A stretch of 33,694 nucleotides of DNA from Candidatus Brocadiia bacterium (GCA_016782825.1 JADHXT010000003.1:1-33694); one strand, 5' to 3'. Counted from the stretch's first letter, positions 1-9,098 are shown. The notes: generated from the letters alone by a model not told the origin. A program made the numbers and translations.

Positions 1-151
1 CGCGTGTCTGCCCCCCCTGTCAGTCCGAGCGACGCCGAGGAATCTGGCTGAGGGCGGCGCGGCGCCCGAAGGTGGCCGCTGGGTCCGCCTGTGGCCAGAT
101 TCCTCGGCTCCGCGTTGCTCCGCTCGGAATGACAGGGGGGGCAGACACGCG
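1..151. repeat. Large imperfect inverted repeat (dispersed palindrome/REP- or MITE-like)
   Basis: 1-22 cgcgtgtctgccccccctgtca is the exact reverse complement of 130-151; 35-48 ccgaggaatctggc is the exact reverse complement of 94-107; gtccgagcg pairs 8/9 with 121-129. Confidence 0.85.
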
Positions 152-207
152 CGAGGGAGAGCCGATGCCCCGGACGCTGCGTGAAGTTCCTCCACCCACG
201 CTGGAGC

Positions 208-242
208 AGGGGAGGAGCCTTCGAGCGGAAGACTCCTCCCCT
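208..242 (-). terminator. Terminator-like hairpin downstream of the sugar isomerase gene
   Basis: AGGGGAGGAG...CTCCTCCCCT perfect 10-bp stem with an inner CTTC/GAAG stem, just beyond the stop of the minus-strand CDS at 255; no strong T tract. Confidence 0.5.
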
Positions 243-254
243 GGGCGTGACGGG

Positions 255-1112
255 CTACTTGCCTGCGGCCGCGGCGAGCAGCTTGTCGCGGATGCGCTCG
301 AGCAGCTTGCGGGCCTTGATGATGTCCTTCTTCTGCTGCGGGCCGGTGATCTCGCGCTCGATGGTCAGCGGGCCTTTGTATTTCAGGTCGATGAGTGTCT
401 GGATGAAGCGCTTGATGCCCACCTCGCCCTTGCCGAGAGGGGTCTCGGTGCCGAGCTGGTTTTTCTTGGTGGGTCCCACGCCGTCCTTGGCGTGGACGCC
501 GACGACGAGCTTGCCGACGAGCTTGAGGGCCTCGATGGGGCCGCCGGTGCCGTAGAGGATCATGTTGGCGGGGTCGAAGTTCACCTTCACGTTGGGCCGC
601 CGGATGTCCTCGATGAAGCGGAGGAGGCAGGGGCCGGTTTCCTGGCCGGTTTCGAGGGAGAGCTTCTGCTTGCTCTTGGCCAGATAATCGGCGAAGGCGC
701 GCACGGTGCGCACGATGGCGCGGTATTCGGGGTCTCTGCGGTCTTCGGGCACGAAGCCCACGTGGGCGGCCACGACTTTCACGCCGAGGACCTTCGCGAA
801 GTCGGCGATTTCCTTGGCCTTCTTCACGCGGGCCTTGCGGGGGGCCTTGGGCACGAAGCCCACGGTCTTCTGCACGGTGGGGATGTCGTCGTAGCTTTCG
901 CCGTCGAAGCCGCAGAAGACGGTGGTGATGGTCACGCCCATCTGCTTGGCGAGCTTCTTGAGCTCCTTGGCCTTTTCGGGCTTGAGCCACTCGTCGCCCG
1001 GGCGGCCCATCTGGGCGTTGGTGACGCCCACATCGAGCACCTTCTGGATGCTCTCGCGCGGGTCCTCGCCCACACCGAGCATCACGCCGATGGCCATTGG
1101 TTCCAACGCCAT
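255..1112 (-). CDS. Sugar phosphate isomerase/epimerase-like TIM-barrel protein
   Basis: ORF with ATG at 1112 preceded by GGAGG; motifs such as VVAAHVGFVPED, VNFDPANMILYGTGGP, VGVHAKDGVG and LTIEREI fit the xylose isomerase-like TIM barrel (AP_endonuc_2) family. Confidence 0.85.
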   Translation of the reverse strand: MALEPMAIGVMLGVGEDPRESIQKVLDVGVTNAQMGRPGDEWLKPEKAKELKKLAKQMGVTITTVFCGFDGESYDDIPTVQKTVGFVPKAPRKARVKKAKEIADFAKVLGVKVVAAHVGFVPEDRRDPEYRAIVRTVRAFADYLAKSKQKLSLETGQETGPCLLRFIEDIRRPNVKVNFDPANMILYGTGGPIEALKLVGKLVVGVHAKDGVGPTKKNQLGTETPLGKGEVGIKRFIQTLIDLKYKGPLTIEREITGPQQKKDIIKARKLLERIRDKLLAAAAGK

Positions 1113-1193
1113 GTTCCACTCCTCCAATAAGGGAACGTTACGGGTGGCCGACGACCGCAGTGTACCTGCGGGCGCCCGACAAGTCAATGCGGG

Positions 1194-2363
1194 CTAGCCG
1201 CGAAAGAACGCCGCCAGCACGAGAGCGCTGGCCAGGGTGAGCGCGCACGGCACCAGGAAAATCGGCCGCCAGCGAAACTTGCCGTCCTGGGTGTAGCGAT
1301 CCATCACCACGCCGGTGAACTGCGTGCCGAGGAAGAGCCCGAAGCCGAAGAGCGCCACCGTGTAGAGCCCCGTGGCCGAGCCCAGAATCTCCGGCGGCGC
1401 CTGCTGCGCCACGTAGATGAACCCCACGCCGATGAAGAAGGCATAGGCGATGCCGTGCAGCGCCTGCGATGCGATCACCAGCGCGCGGGGCCGCGTGAGG
1501 GAGTAGACGACATACATCAGAAGCCAGAACGCCGCGCCCAGGACGAGGGTCCAGCGGAAGCCAATCTGCCTGATCACGCGCTCGCCCTGGAAGACCATAT
1601 ACACCGAGGCGAGAACCTGCGCGGCCTGCGCGATGGTCATCACCGCCGGCACGTTGCGGTCCTCGACGCCCAGGTCGCCCAGGTAGCGCGCCGTGCCGAG
1701 GAAATAGAACTGGAGTTGAGTGGCCACCACGAACGACACGATGAGGAAGAGCAGGAAGTTGGGCTCCCGCAGCATGGAGAGCGCCTTGAGCAGCGGGTCC
1801 ACGGCCTTGGGCGGCGTGTGGGGCAGGGTGAGGCAGTAGAGGCCCATCAGCAGCGACAGCAGGCCGGCCAGCACCAGGCAGTCGCTGCCGTCGCCGCTGC
1901 CCTTGGCGCGGCGCCACGCCGAGAGCATCCAGCCCACCAGCACCCAGGCGACGACGCCCCAGAGCATGATGCCGAAGGCCTGCTCCTTGGGCTTCGTCAG
2001 GTGCGAGAACATAAGGGAGTTCACGAGCGCCAGCGTGGGAGCGAAGGCCAGCGCATACAGGCACATGGTGACGAACAGACCGCGGAAGGTGGTCTTGCGC
2101 GCCGCCAGCAGCAGCACGCCGCCTATCAGGTGGGCGCCCGCGAGGAACCACTGGGTGGCCACATACATGTCCACCACCAGGCCGCCCACGAGGGGCGAGA
2201 CGATGCAGCCCAGGTAGATGGTGCCGTAAATCCAGCCCGTCTGCTTGCCGCTCATCTTCAGCGGCCCCAGCAGCCGCGCCGCCAGCACCGGCGACCACGC
2301 GCCCCACACGGCGAATTGCAGAAACATCATCAGGCTCAACCGAACGTACAGTTCCGTGCTCAT
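1194..2363 (-). CDS. MFS transporter, nucleoside:H+ symporter-like
   Basis: About 12 hydrophobic segments; N-terminus MSTELYVRLSLMMFLQFAVWGAWSPVLAARLL resembles the NHS family; GGAGG-type SD upstream of ATG at 2363. Confidence 0.8.
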   Translation of the reverse strand: MSTELYVRLSLMMFLQFAVWGAWSPVLAARLLGPLKMSGKQTGWIYGTIYLGCIVSPLVGGLVVDMYVATQWFLAGAHLIGGVLLLAARKTTFRGLFVTMCLYALAFAPTLALVNSLMFSHLTKPKEQAFGIMLWGVVAWVLVGWMLSAWRRAKGSGDGSDCLVLAGLLSLLMGLYCLTLPHTPPKAVDPLLKALSMLREPNFLLFLIVSFVVATQLQFYFLGTARYLGDLGVEDRNVPAVMTIAQAAQVLASVYMVFQGERVIRQIGFRWTLVLGAAFWLLMYVVYSLTRPRALVIASQALHGIAYAFFIGVGFIYVAQQAPPEILGSATGLYTVALFGFGLFLGTQFTGVVMDRYTQDGKFRWRPIFLVPCALTLASALVLAAFFRG

Positions 2364-2441
2364 CACGTCCTCCTGACTCGGGGCGGGATGGGAAGCGCGC
2401 GTCAAGCATAGAGCGCGCGGGGCACGGCGTCAAGCGCTGAT

Positions 2442-2500
2442 GGAAGGGAAAAGTGAAAGTGAAAGGGAAAAGTGAAAGGGAAAGTGAGAGTGAAAGGGAA
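2442..2500. repeat. Homopurine simple-sequence repeat (GTGAAAG/GGGAAAA-type units)
   Basis: ggaagggaaaagtgaaagtgaaagggaaaagtgaaagggaaagtgagagtgaaagggaag between two minus-strand MFS genes. Confidence 0.9.
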
Positions 2501-2586
2501 GCCATGGTGTGCACCGATGGCATGCACTGGCCGAGCCCGTCGCAATGGACAGGCCCGGCCGTTCGGTGTGCTTTGCGATGTGCAGG

Positions 2587-3903
2587 TCAGATGCCTTCGG
2601 GGGCCGGGGGCTCCTCGTCGGGGATTCCCTCGTAGGGCTCGGGCTCGCCTGTGTCGGCGGGAGCGCCCGCCACCGCGGCGGCCGGCGGCGGCTCCTTGAA
2701 GAAGAGCAGGAAGGCGAGGGCGCACGCCACCGTAATGGAGCAAGGGATCAGGAAGATCCACGTCCAGTTAGGCACGCCATCTTTGGTCAACATGCCCATG
2801 ATCCAGCCGGTGAACTTGGCGCCGAGGAAGCTGCCCAGCCCCAAGGTCATCAGTGTCAGGAGGGCCTGAGCCGACGCGCGGATATCCTTGGGCGCTACCC
2901 TGTCCACATAAATCTGCGAGACGACGAAGAAGAACGTGTACCCGACCCCGTGGAGGGCCAGCGAGCCCACCACGAGCCACACCGGCACCGTCTGGTACAT
3001 CGCGAAGACCACGTAGCGCAAGGGCCACGCGATGACGCCGATGGCGAGGGTTTTCCGGACGCCCAGCTTCTTGAGCGCGAGGGCGAGCAGCGTGAGCATC
3101 ACGATGCCCTCCGCGACCTGTGATACGGTCAGCAGCAGGGCCTCGTACTTCGGCTGGAATCCCACGCCGGTCTTGGTGGTTAGGAACGTCCCCGTTGGCA
3201 AGTAGTAGAATTGCAGTCCGGTGGTCACAACGAAGCTGATGATCAGGAAGAGCGCGAACTGCCGGTTCCTCAACAGGCGGAAGGCTTCGACGAAAGCCCA
3301 CGGCTTCTCGGCTTGCTTCTTCGGCGGCGTGTGTGGCAGGAAGCAACAGGTGAGCGCCATCGCCAGCGAACACCAGCCCGCCAGGTGGAGCATGTCCCCA
3401 GGTACTGTCACGCCCTGTTTCGCAGCCAGTACGCGCCACAGTGTCAGGCCCCAGCCGGCGGCTATCCAACCGATCGTGCCGAAAGCTCGGATCGAGCCGA
3501 ATTGCTTGTCAGCGTTGGTTAGATGGTGGAAGCACAAGGAGGCAGTGAGGGCGAGTGTTGGCGCGTAGAGCAGCGCGTAAATCACCATGGCTGGCATCAT
3601 TTTGTCGAACGTCTTGTGCGCCGTCATCGTCAGGAGTACGAGGCCCCCGAGGAAGTGCACGGCGGCCAGGAACCACTGGGTGGGGATCCAGCGGTCCACG
3701 ATCTGCCCGCCGATGAACGGCGCCACCATGCAGGCCAGCCACAGCGCGGCGAAGATCCAACTCGCCTGGTCGTGGGAGAAGCCCAGACCATGTTCGCCTA
3801 CGTCGGTAATCAAGTATCGATACAGTGTCGGCATCCACGCGCCCCAGATGGCGAACTCCAGAAACATCATCAAGCTTAGCTTGATGCGCAAGCTCATCTT
3901 CAT
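2587..3903 (-). CDS. MFS transporter, nucleoside:H+ symporter-like (paralog of the preceding gene)
   Basis: MKMSLRIKLSLMMFLEFAIWGAWMPTLYRYLI; same architecture as the 1194..2363 protein; internal ATG at 3903 chosen because upstream residues are not MFS-like. Confidence 0.8.
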   Translation of the reverse strand: MKMSLRIKLSLMMFLEFAIWGAWMPTLYRYLITDVGEHGLGFSHDQASWIFAALWLACMVAPFIGGQIVDRWIPTQWFLAAVHFLGGLVLLTMTAHKTFDKMMPAMVIYALLYAPTLALTASLCFHHLTNADKQFGSIRAFGTIGWIAAGWGLTLWRVLAAKQGVTVPGDMLHLAGWCSLAMALTCCFLPHTPPKKQAEKPWAFVEAFRLLRNRQFALFLIISFVVTTGLQFYYLPTGTFLTTKTGVGFQPKYEALLLTVSQVAEGIVMLTLLALALKKLGVRKTLAIGVIAWPLRYVVFAMYQTVPVWLVVGSLALHGVGYTFFFVVSQIYVDRVAPKDIRASAQALLTLMTLGLGSFLGAKFTGWIMGMLTKDGVPNWTWIFLIPCSITVACALAFLLFFKEPPPAAAVAGAPADTGEPEPYEGIPDEEPPAPEGI

Positions 3904-4100
3904 CCTGTCTTCTCCTGTCCAGGGCGAACGCCTGTAGCCCACGATGCCGAACGGGCGCACTTCTACCCCACATCGTTCCGGCTTGTCAAGCCCATTCCCT
4001 CGTCTCAGGCATGGCTCGACATCGAGGGGCGTTCCTTGCGGCGCTCTCGTCTCGGCTTTCGCCATCCCGTCGGGCGCGCATCCCGACCGCCGCGCCTTCC

Positions 4101-4128
4101 TTGCACTGGCAGGTCAAATCCCTATAAT
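4101..4128 (+). promoter_or_regulatory. Candidate sigma70-type promoter for the EF-G-like gene
   Basis: TTGCAC (4101) - 16 nt - TATAAT (4123). Confidence 0.5.
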
Positions 4129-4178
4129 CTAAGGTCTTGCACATTTTCGCCAAGCCACGCTTCTGTGCGGAGACCAGA

Positions 4179-6233
4179 ATGGCCGACCATACGACAGCAG
4201 ACCTGCGCAACTTCGCCATCGCCGGCCACGGCAGCTCCGGCAAGACCACCCTGGCCGAGGCCATTCTGTTCAAGGCCGGCGCCACGTCGCGCTTTGGCAA
4301 GCCCGAGGAGGGCTCGTCCATCGCCGACGCCGACGCGGACGAGCGGGAGCGGCAGTTCACGATCTACTCCTCGATCCTGCACGCCAAGCACGCGGGCAAG
4401 CTGCTCCAGATCATCGACACGCCCGGCTACGACGATTTCTTCGGCGAGGTGGCCGGCTCGCTGCCGGCCGTGGAGACGGCGCTCATCGCCGTGAGCGCCG
4501 ACACCGGTATCCAGGTGAACACCCGCCGCGCGTGGAAGGCCGCCGAAGCACTCGGCCTCGCCCGAGCCGTCGTCGTCACCAAGATGAACGCCGAGAACGC
4601 CAAGTTCGCCGACGTGCTCGAGTCCATCCAAAGCACCTTCGGCAATACCTGCGTGCCCATCACGCTGCCCGTGGGGCAGGGCGCCGGCTTCAGCGGCGTG
4701 GTGAACACCCTCACCCCGCCGGCCGATGTGCCGGGCGACGTCGTGGGCGACGTCGAGGCGGTCGGCCAGGCCCTCCGCGAGTCCATCATCGAGGCCGACG
4801 AAGAGCTCATGATGCGCTACCTCGAGGAGGAGGAGATCACGGGCGACGAGGTCATGGGTGCCGCCGTGGGAGCCGTGGCCAGTGGCTCGCTCGTGCCGGT
4901 CTTCTGCGTGGCCGCCGAGAACGCGCTCGGCGTGGCCGAGCTGCTCGACGCGGTGGTCGCGCTCTTCCCCTCGCCCTGCGAGGGCCTCGTGCGCAAGGGC
5001 GTGAAGCCCGGCACCGAAGAGGAAGTGGAGCGGCCCGGCAGCGAGGACGCCCCGTTCAGCGCCCAGGTGTTCAAGGCTCTCTACGACCCCTTCGTGGGCA
5101 AGCTGGCCTACTTCCGCGTCTTCTCCGGCACGCTCAAGCTCGAGGACGGGCTTTACAACGTGCGCATCGGCAAGAACGAGAAGGTGCACCACCTCTACCG
5201 CGTGCAGGGCGAGAAGCAGGCCGAGGTGAGCGACGCCATCGCCGGCGACCTCATCGCCGTGGCCAAGATCGAGAGCCTCGAGGTGGGCGATACCCTCTGC
5301 GCGCCCGACGACCCCGTCGAGTTTCCGCCCATCTCCTTCCCCAGCCCCATGGTCGCCCGCGCCGCCGAGCCCAAGAACCGCGGCGACGAGGGCCGCATGT
5401 CCCAGGCCATCTCGCGCATCGTGAGCCAGGACAGAACCTTCCACGCCGAGCGCGACGAGGAGACAGGCGAGTTCATCACCACGGGCATGAGCAACCTGCA
5501 TCTCGACGTGATCCTCAGCAAGCTCAAGCGCAAGCCCTTCGAGGTGGAAATGGTCCTCAAGGACCCGCGGATCGCCTACAGGGAAACCATCGGCTCCAAG
5601 AGCACCTGTGCCTACCGCCACAAGAAGCAGACCGGCGGCGCCGGCCAGTTTGCCGAGGTGCACCTGCGCCTCGAGCCGCTCGAGCGCGGCGGCGACTTCG
5701 AGTTCGTCAACGAAATCTACGGCGGCTCCATCCCCACCAACTTCATCCCGGCCATCGAGAAGGGCGTGCGGGAAACGATGACCAAGGGCGTGGTGGCCGG
5801 CTACCCGGTGGTGGACGTGCGGGTGGCCGTGTACGACGGCAAGTACCACGACGTGGACAGCTCCGAGATCGCCTTCAAGATCGCCTCGTCGCGCGCCTTC
5901 AACGATGCATTCAAGCAGGCCAAGCCGCAGCTCCTCGAGCCCATCGTGGACATCGAGATCACCGTGCACAGCAAGTACATGGGCGACATCATGGGCGACA
6001 TGAGCGGCCGCCGCGGACGCATCCAGGGCATGGAAACCGACGGCGACCACCAGATCATCAAGGCCCAGGCGCCACTGGCCGAAGTGACCAACTACAGCCA
6101 GCAGCTCCGCTCCGTCACCGCGGGCGAGGGCAGCTACACCATGGCGTTCAGCCACTACGAGCCCGTGCCGCCCAGCGTCCAGCAGCAGGTGATCGCCCAG
6201 AGCGGCAAGAAGACCGGCGGCGACGACGACTAG
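4179..6233 (+). CDS. Elongation factor G-like translational GTPase (EF-G2-type paralog)
   Basis: P-loop AGHGSSGKTTLAEAILF, G3 DTPGYDDF, EF-G domain IV signature GAGQFAEVHLRLEP...NEIYGGSIPTNFIPAIEKGVRE, C-terminal SGRRGRIQGME. Confidence 0.9.
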   Translation: MADHTTADLRNFAIAGHGSSGKTTLAEAILFKAGATSRFGKPEEGSSIADADADERERQFTIYSSILHAKHAGKLLQIIDTPGYDDFFGEVAGSLPAVETALIAVSADTGIQVNTRRAWKAAEALGLARAVVVTKMNAENAKFADVLESIQSTFGNTCVPITLPVGQGAGFSGVVNTLTPPADVPGDVVGDVEAVGQALRESIIEADEELMMRYLEEEEITGDEVMGAAVGAVASGSLVPVFCVAAENALGVAELLDAVVALFPSPCEGLVRKGVKPGTEEEVERPGSEDAPFSAQVFKALYDPFVGKLAYFRVFSGTLKLEDGLYNVRIGKNEKVHHLYRVQGEKQAEVSDAIAGDLIAVAKIESLEVGDTLCAPDDPVEFPPISFPSPMVARAAEPKNRGDEGRMSQAISRIVSQDRTFHAERDEETGEFITTGMSNLHLDVILSKLKRKPFEVEMVLKDPRIAYRETIGSKSTCAYRHKKQTGGAGQFAEVHLRLEPLERGGDFEFVNEIYGGSIPTNFIPAIEKGVRETMTKGVVAGYPVVDVRVAVYDGKYHDVDSSEIAFKIASSRAFNDAFKQAKPQLLEPIVDIEITVHSKYMGDIMGDMSGRRGRIQGMETDGDHQIIKAQAPLAEVTNYSQQLRSVTAGEGSYTMAFSHYEPVPPSVQQQVIAQSGKKTGGDDD

Positions 6234-6260
6234 GCCCCGCCACTCCCGCGTTGCATCCTC

Positions 6261-6292
6261 ACGCAGGCCGCCCACACCCGGGTGGCCTGCGT
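6261..6292 (+). terminator. Hairpin downstream of the EF-G-like gene
   Basis: acgcaggcc ... ggcctgcgt perfect 9-bp stem, 28 nt after the stop codon; poor T tract. Confidence 0.4.
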
Positions 6293-6378
6293 GCGTTCTG
6301 CCACGTGGTGCTTGACACGGCACCGCCCCGCGCGTAGCTTCGCACCACACCGACATCCCGCACAGGAGACAGGCAACC

Positions 6379-8544
6379 ATGACAACGGGCCGCGACATTC
6401 GGCTGGCGCAAGGCGAGTGGCAGGTGGCGTTCGACCCCTCCGCATCGGCGCTGGCCTGTGCCCACGCGGCATCGGGCGCGGTCATCGAGGGCGTGCTCTC
6501 CTTCCAGGCGCTTCGCGACGACGGGGCGGAGGCGTGGCGCATCGTCCCCTCCCGCGACGACGTGGCCGACCGCCTGGCCCTCCTCGCGCCAGACGGCAAC
6601 GTGCAGGGCTACCTGGCCGCGAGCGTCCGGGGCGGCGTGCTGAGCATCCGCGCCGTCCATCGCGCGGCACAGGCCTACCGCGGCACGCTGCGCTTCCGCG
6701 GCACCGCACGGCTCGGCGCCGACACCTTTGCCTGCCGCACCCGCGCCCCCGAGGCGCCGCGGGTGGTGCAGATGGCCGCCGGCCCGGCCGACAGCGGGCT
6801 CAACGACTCGCTCTTCGACATCCCCACCGATGCCGTGCTGCGCCTCGGCGGCGACCGCGTGTCCATCACCACCGTGCCCGCCGAGGAAGGCAAGGCGCCG
6901 GCTTTCGGCGTCGCCCTCACCGCACGGCCCGAGACGGCGGCCCGTTCCGCGCTCACCTTCGAGCTCGAGCGCGGCTACTACCGCTCCCGCTACGTGCCGC
7001 ACTACAGCCCCATCGACAAGACTCGCTGCCCCTCGCCGCCCACGGGCTGGATGTCGTGGAACGTCTACTTCGACACCGCAGGCGAGGAGGAGAACCTGGC
7101 CGAGGCCCGTGTGGGCGCCGAGCACCTTCAGCCCTTCGGCCTCGAATTCTGGTCGATCGAATCGTGGCAGGACAACTCCGACACCCTGCCCGTCAGCCAG
7201 TTCCACAACCTCACCCTCCGCCCGCACCCCGGCCAGTTCCCCCACGGCATGAAGTGGCTGGCCGACGAAATCCGCGCCCTCGGCTTCCGGCCCGGCATCT
7301 GGACCGTGCCCTTCGGCACCGGCGACGAGGCCTTCTACGCCGAGCACCGCGAGTGGTTCCTCCACGACGCCGATGGCCAGCCCCTGCACAACTGGTGCGG
7401 CCGCACCGTGCTCGACCCCTCGCAGCCCGCCGTCCGCCAGCACATGGAAGACACCCATCGCACCATGGCCGAGGACTGGGGCTACGAGTTCTTCAAGATC
7501 GACGGCATGTCGGGCCGCAGCCAGGGCTACTCGGCCCACTTCTACGAACGCGACGACGTGCGCGCCACCTTCCGCGAGCCGTGCGACGCCCCCTTCGCGC
7601 TCTGCGTGGAAGCCCTGCGCCGCGGCATCGGCCCCGACCGCGTGTGGCTCGCCTGCCAGGGACACTACACAGGCCCCGAGGTGCCCTACGCCGACGCCGG
7701 CCGCATCGGGGCGGACATCGTGCACCCCAACCAGCCGCCGAAGTGGCACAACATCCTCCACCAGGCCGAGGCCACACTCAACCAGCTCTTCGCGCACAAC
7801 GTCGTGTGGTACGGCGACCCCGACACGCTGCTCGTCGGCGAGTTCCTCCCGCTCGACGTGGCGCGCATCGCCACGATCGTCGTCGGCCTGCCGGGGCAGG
7901 TGACGTTTGCCGGCGACAAGCTGGCCGCCCTGCCGCCCGAGCGGATGCGCCTGCTCCAGCAGTGCCTGCCCGTGTGTGACGTGCGGCCCCTCGACCTCTA
8001 CCCCCTCTTCGACCGCGCGCCCGTGTGGGACCTCAAGGTGCGGCGGCCCTTCGCCGCGTGGGACGTGGTGGCGCTCTTCAACTGGAGCGACGCCGAGGCG
8101 GAGACAGGCTTCGCCTTCGCCGAGCTGGGTCTGGAAGGGGAGGGCGACTACCTGCTCTACGACTTCTGGGGCGAGCGCTTCCTCGGCGCTCACAGCCGGC
8201 GCTTCGCGGCCCCCCTCGCGCCGCGGTCCAGCCTGCTGCTGGCCGTCCATCCCGCGCTCGGCCGCCCGCAGCTCGTCTCCACCGACCGCCACATCACCCA
8301 GGGCGCCACCAGCCTCGACGCCCTCCACTGGGACGACGCCAGCCGCACCCTCAGTGGCACCGTGCGCCTCGTGGCCGGCGTGGCCACCACGCTGGTAGTC
8401 CACCTGCCCGAAGGCTTCGTGCTGAGCGCCGCCGAGGCAGGCGAAGCCCAGGTAGTCTCGTGCACCCCGCGCGCCGACGGCACCCTGGCCCTCACCCTCC
8501 ACCGCGGCACCCCCGGCGCCGCGTGCTGGCGGTTGCGCTTCTGA
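6379..8544 (+). CDS. Alpha-galactosidase-like glycoside hydrolase (GH36/GH27-type)
   Basis: ATG with AGGAGAC SD; PTGWMSWNVYFDTAGEEEN, WSIESWQD, GFRPGIWTVPF, and FFKIDGMSG (putative nucleophile strand) fit the TIM barrel of clan GH-D. Confidence 0.75.
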   Translation: MTTGRDIRLAQGEWQVAFDPSASALACAHAASGAVIEGVLSFQALRDDGAEAWRIVPSRDDVADRLALLAPDGNVQGYLAASVRGGVLSIRAVHRAAQAYRGTLRFRGTARLGADTFACRTRAPEAPRVVQMAAGPADSGLNDSLFDIPTDAVLRLGGDRVSITTVPAEEGKAPAFGVALTARPETAARSALTFELERGYYRSRYVPHYSPIDKTRCPSPPTGWMSWNVYFDTAGEEENLAEARVGAEHLQPFGLEFWSIESWQDNSDTLPVSQFHNLTLRPHPGQFPHGMKWLADEIRALGFRPGIWTVPFGTGDEAFYAEHREWFLHDADGQPLHNWCGRTVLDPSQPAVRQHMEDTHRTMAEDWGYEFFKIDGMSGRSQGYSAHFYERDDVRATFREPCDAPFALCVEALRRGIGPDRVWLACQGHYTGPEVPYADAGRIGADIVHPNQPPKWHNILHQAEATLNQLFAHNVVWYGDPDTLLVGEFLPLDVARIATIVVGLPGQVTFAGDKLAALPPERMRLLQQCLPVCDVRPLDLYPLFDRAPVWDLKVRRPFAAWDVVALFNWSDAEAETGFAFAELGLEGEGDYLLYDFWGERFLGAHSRRFAAPLAPRSSLLLAVHPALGRPQLVSTDRHITQGATSLDALHWDDASRTLSGTVRLVAGVATTLVVHLPEGFVLSAAEAGEAQVVSCTPRADGTLALTLHRGTPGAACWRLRF
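8522..8544. repeat. Left copy of a 23-bp direct repeat flanking hicBA
   Basis: cgtgctggcggttgcgcttctga; matches 9070-9092 cgtgctggcggctgcgcttctga at 22/23 positions. Confidence 0.9.
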
Positions 8545-8651
8545 TCTTGAATGCGGCGGGGTGGGCGTGTAGAATAGTCTCAGTGGAGACACGAATCGAG
8601 CGCGGGTGCGACGCATCTCGCGTCAGGCGTCACGTGCTGGAGGATGTGGGC

Positions 8652-8852
8652 ATGAAGATCGAGATCGAGCGCGAAGAGGACGGACGGTGGATCGCGGACA
8701 TCCCCGAGCTGCCAGGTGTGTTGGCCTACGGCCAGGGCCGCGATGAGGCTCTGGCGAAGGCGAAGGCTCTGGCGCTCCGCGTCATCGCCGACCGTCTGGA
8801 CCACGGCGAGGCCATTCCCGAACTGGACGAGTTGTTTGCGGTGCCCGCATGA
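8652..8852 (+). CDS. hicB: HicB-like antitoxin
   Basis: MKIEIEREEDGRWIADIPELPGVLAYGQGRDEALAKAKALALRVIADRLDHGE, the classical HicB fold sequence; overlaps the next gene by ATGA. Confidence 0.88.
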   Translation: MKIEIEREEDGRWIADIPELPGVLAYGQGRDEALAKAKALALRVIADRLDHGEAIPELDELFAVPA

Positions 8853-9064
8853 GCGCGTGGCCTTCGGTCAAGTCACGCAAGGTCTTCTCTGCCCTTCTCC
8901 GCATTGGCTGGACGCCCAAACGCGAGGCACGGGGTTCCCATCGCGTGCTGTCGCGACATGGCTGGCCCGACTACGTATTCGCCTTCCACGACAGGGAAGA
9001 GATCGGGCCACGGATGCTGCGCCGCGTCGCAAAGCACACGGGGTTGACGCCGGAGGACCTCTAG
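8849..9064 (+). CDS. hicA: HicA-like mRNA interferase toxin
   Basis: MSAWPSVKSRKVFSALLRIGWTPKREARGSHRVLSRHGWPDYVFAFHDREEIGPRMLRRVAKHTGLTPEDL; catalytic GSHR(V) motif; 4-nt overlap with hicB. Confidence 0.9.
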   Translation: MSAWPSVKSRKVFSALLRIGWTPKREARGSHRVLSRHGWPDYVFAFHDREEIGPRMLRRVAKHTGLTPEDL

Positions 9065-9069
9065 GGGCC

Positions 9070-9092
9070 CGTGCTGGCGGCTGCGCTTCTGA
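9070..9092. repeat. Right copy of the 23-bp direct repeat flanking hicBA
   Basis: cgtgctggcggctgcgcttctga; one mismatch to 8522-8544. Confidence 0.9.
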
Positions 9093-9098
9093 GGCGGC

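Noticed and set aside
4122-6599. 825-aa antisense ORF over the EF-G-like gene
   Set aside because: Shadow ORF opposite a gene with conserved EF-G motifs; repetitive H/D/G/L composition.
6259-8616. 785-aa antisense ORF over the glycosidase
   Set aside because: Shadow ORF with low-complexity V/A/G/E/H composition; the plus-strand glycosidase has catalytic motifs.
8025-8852. 275-aa ORF that ends with the HicB sequence
   Set aside because: Upstream part is an out-of-frame Arg/Pro-rich reading of the glycosidase; only the segment from ATG 8652 is HicB.
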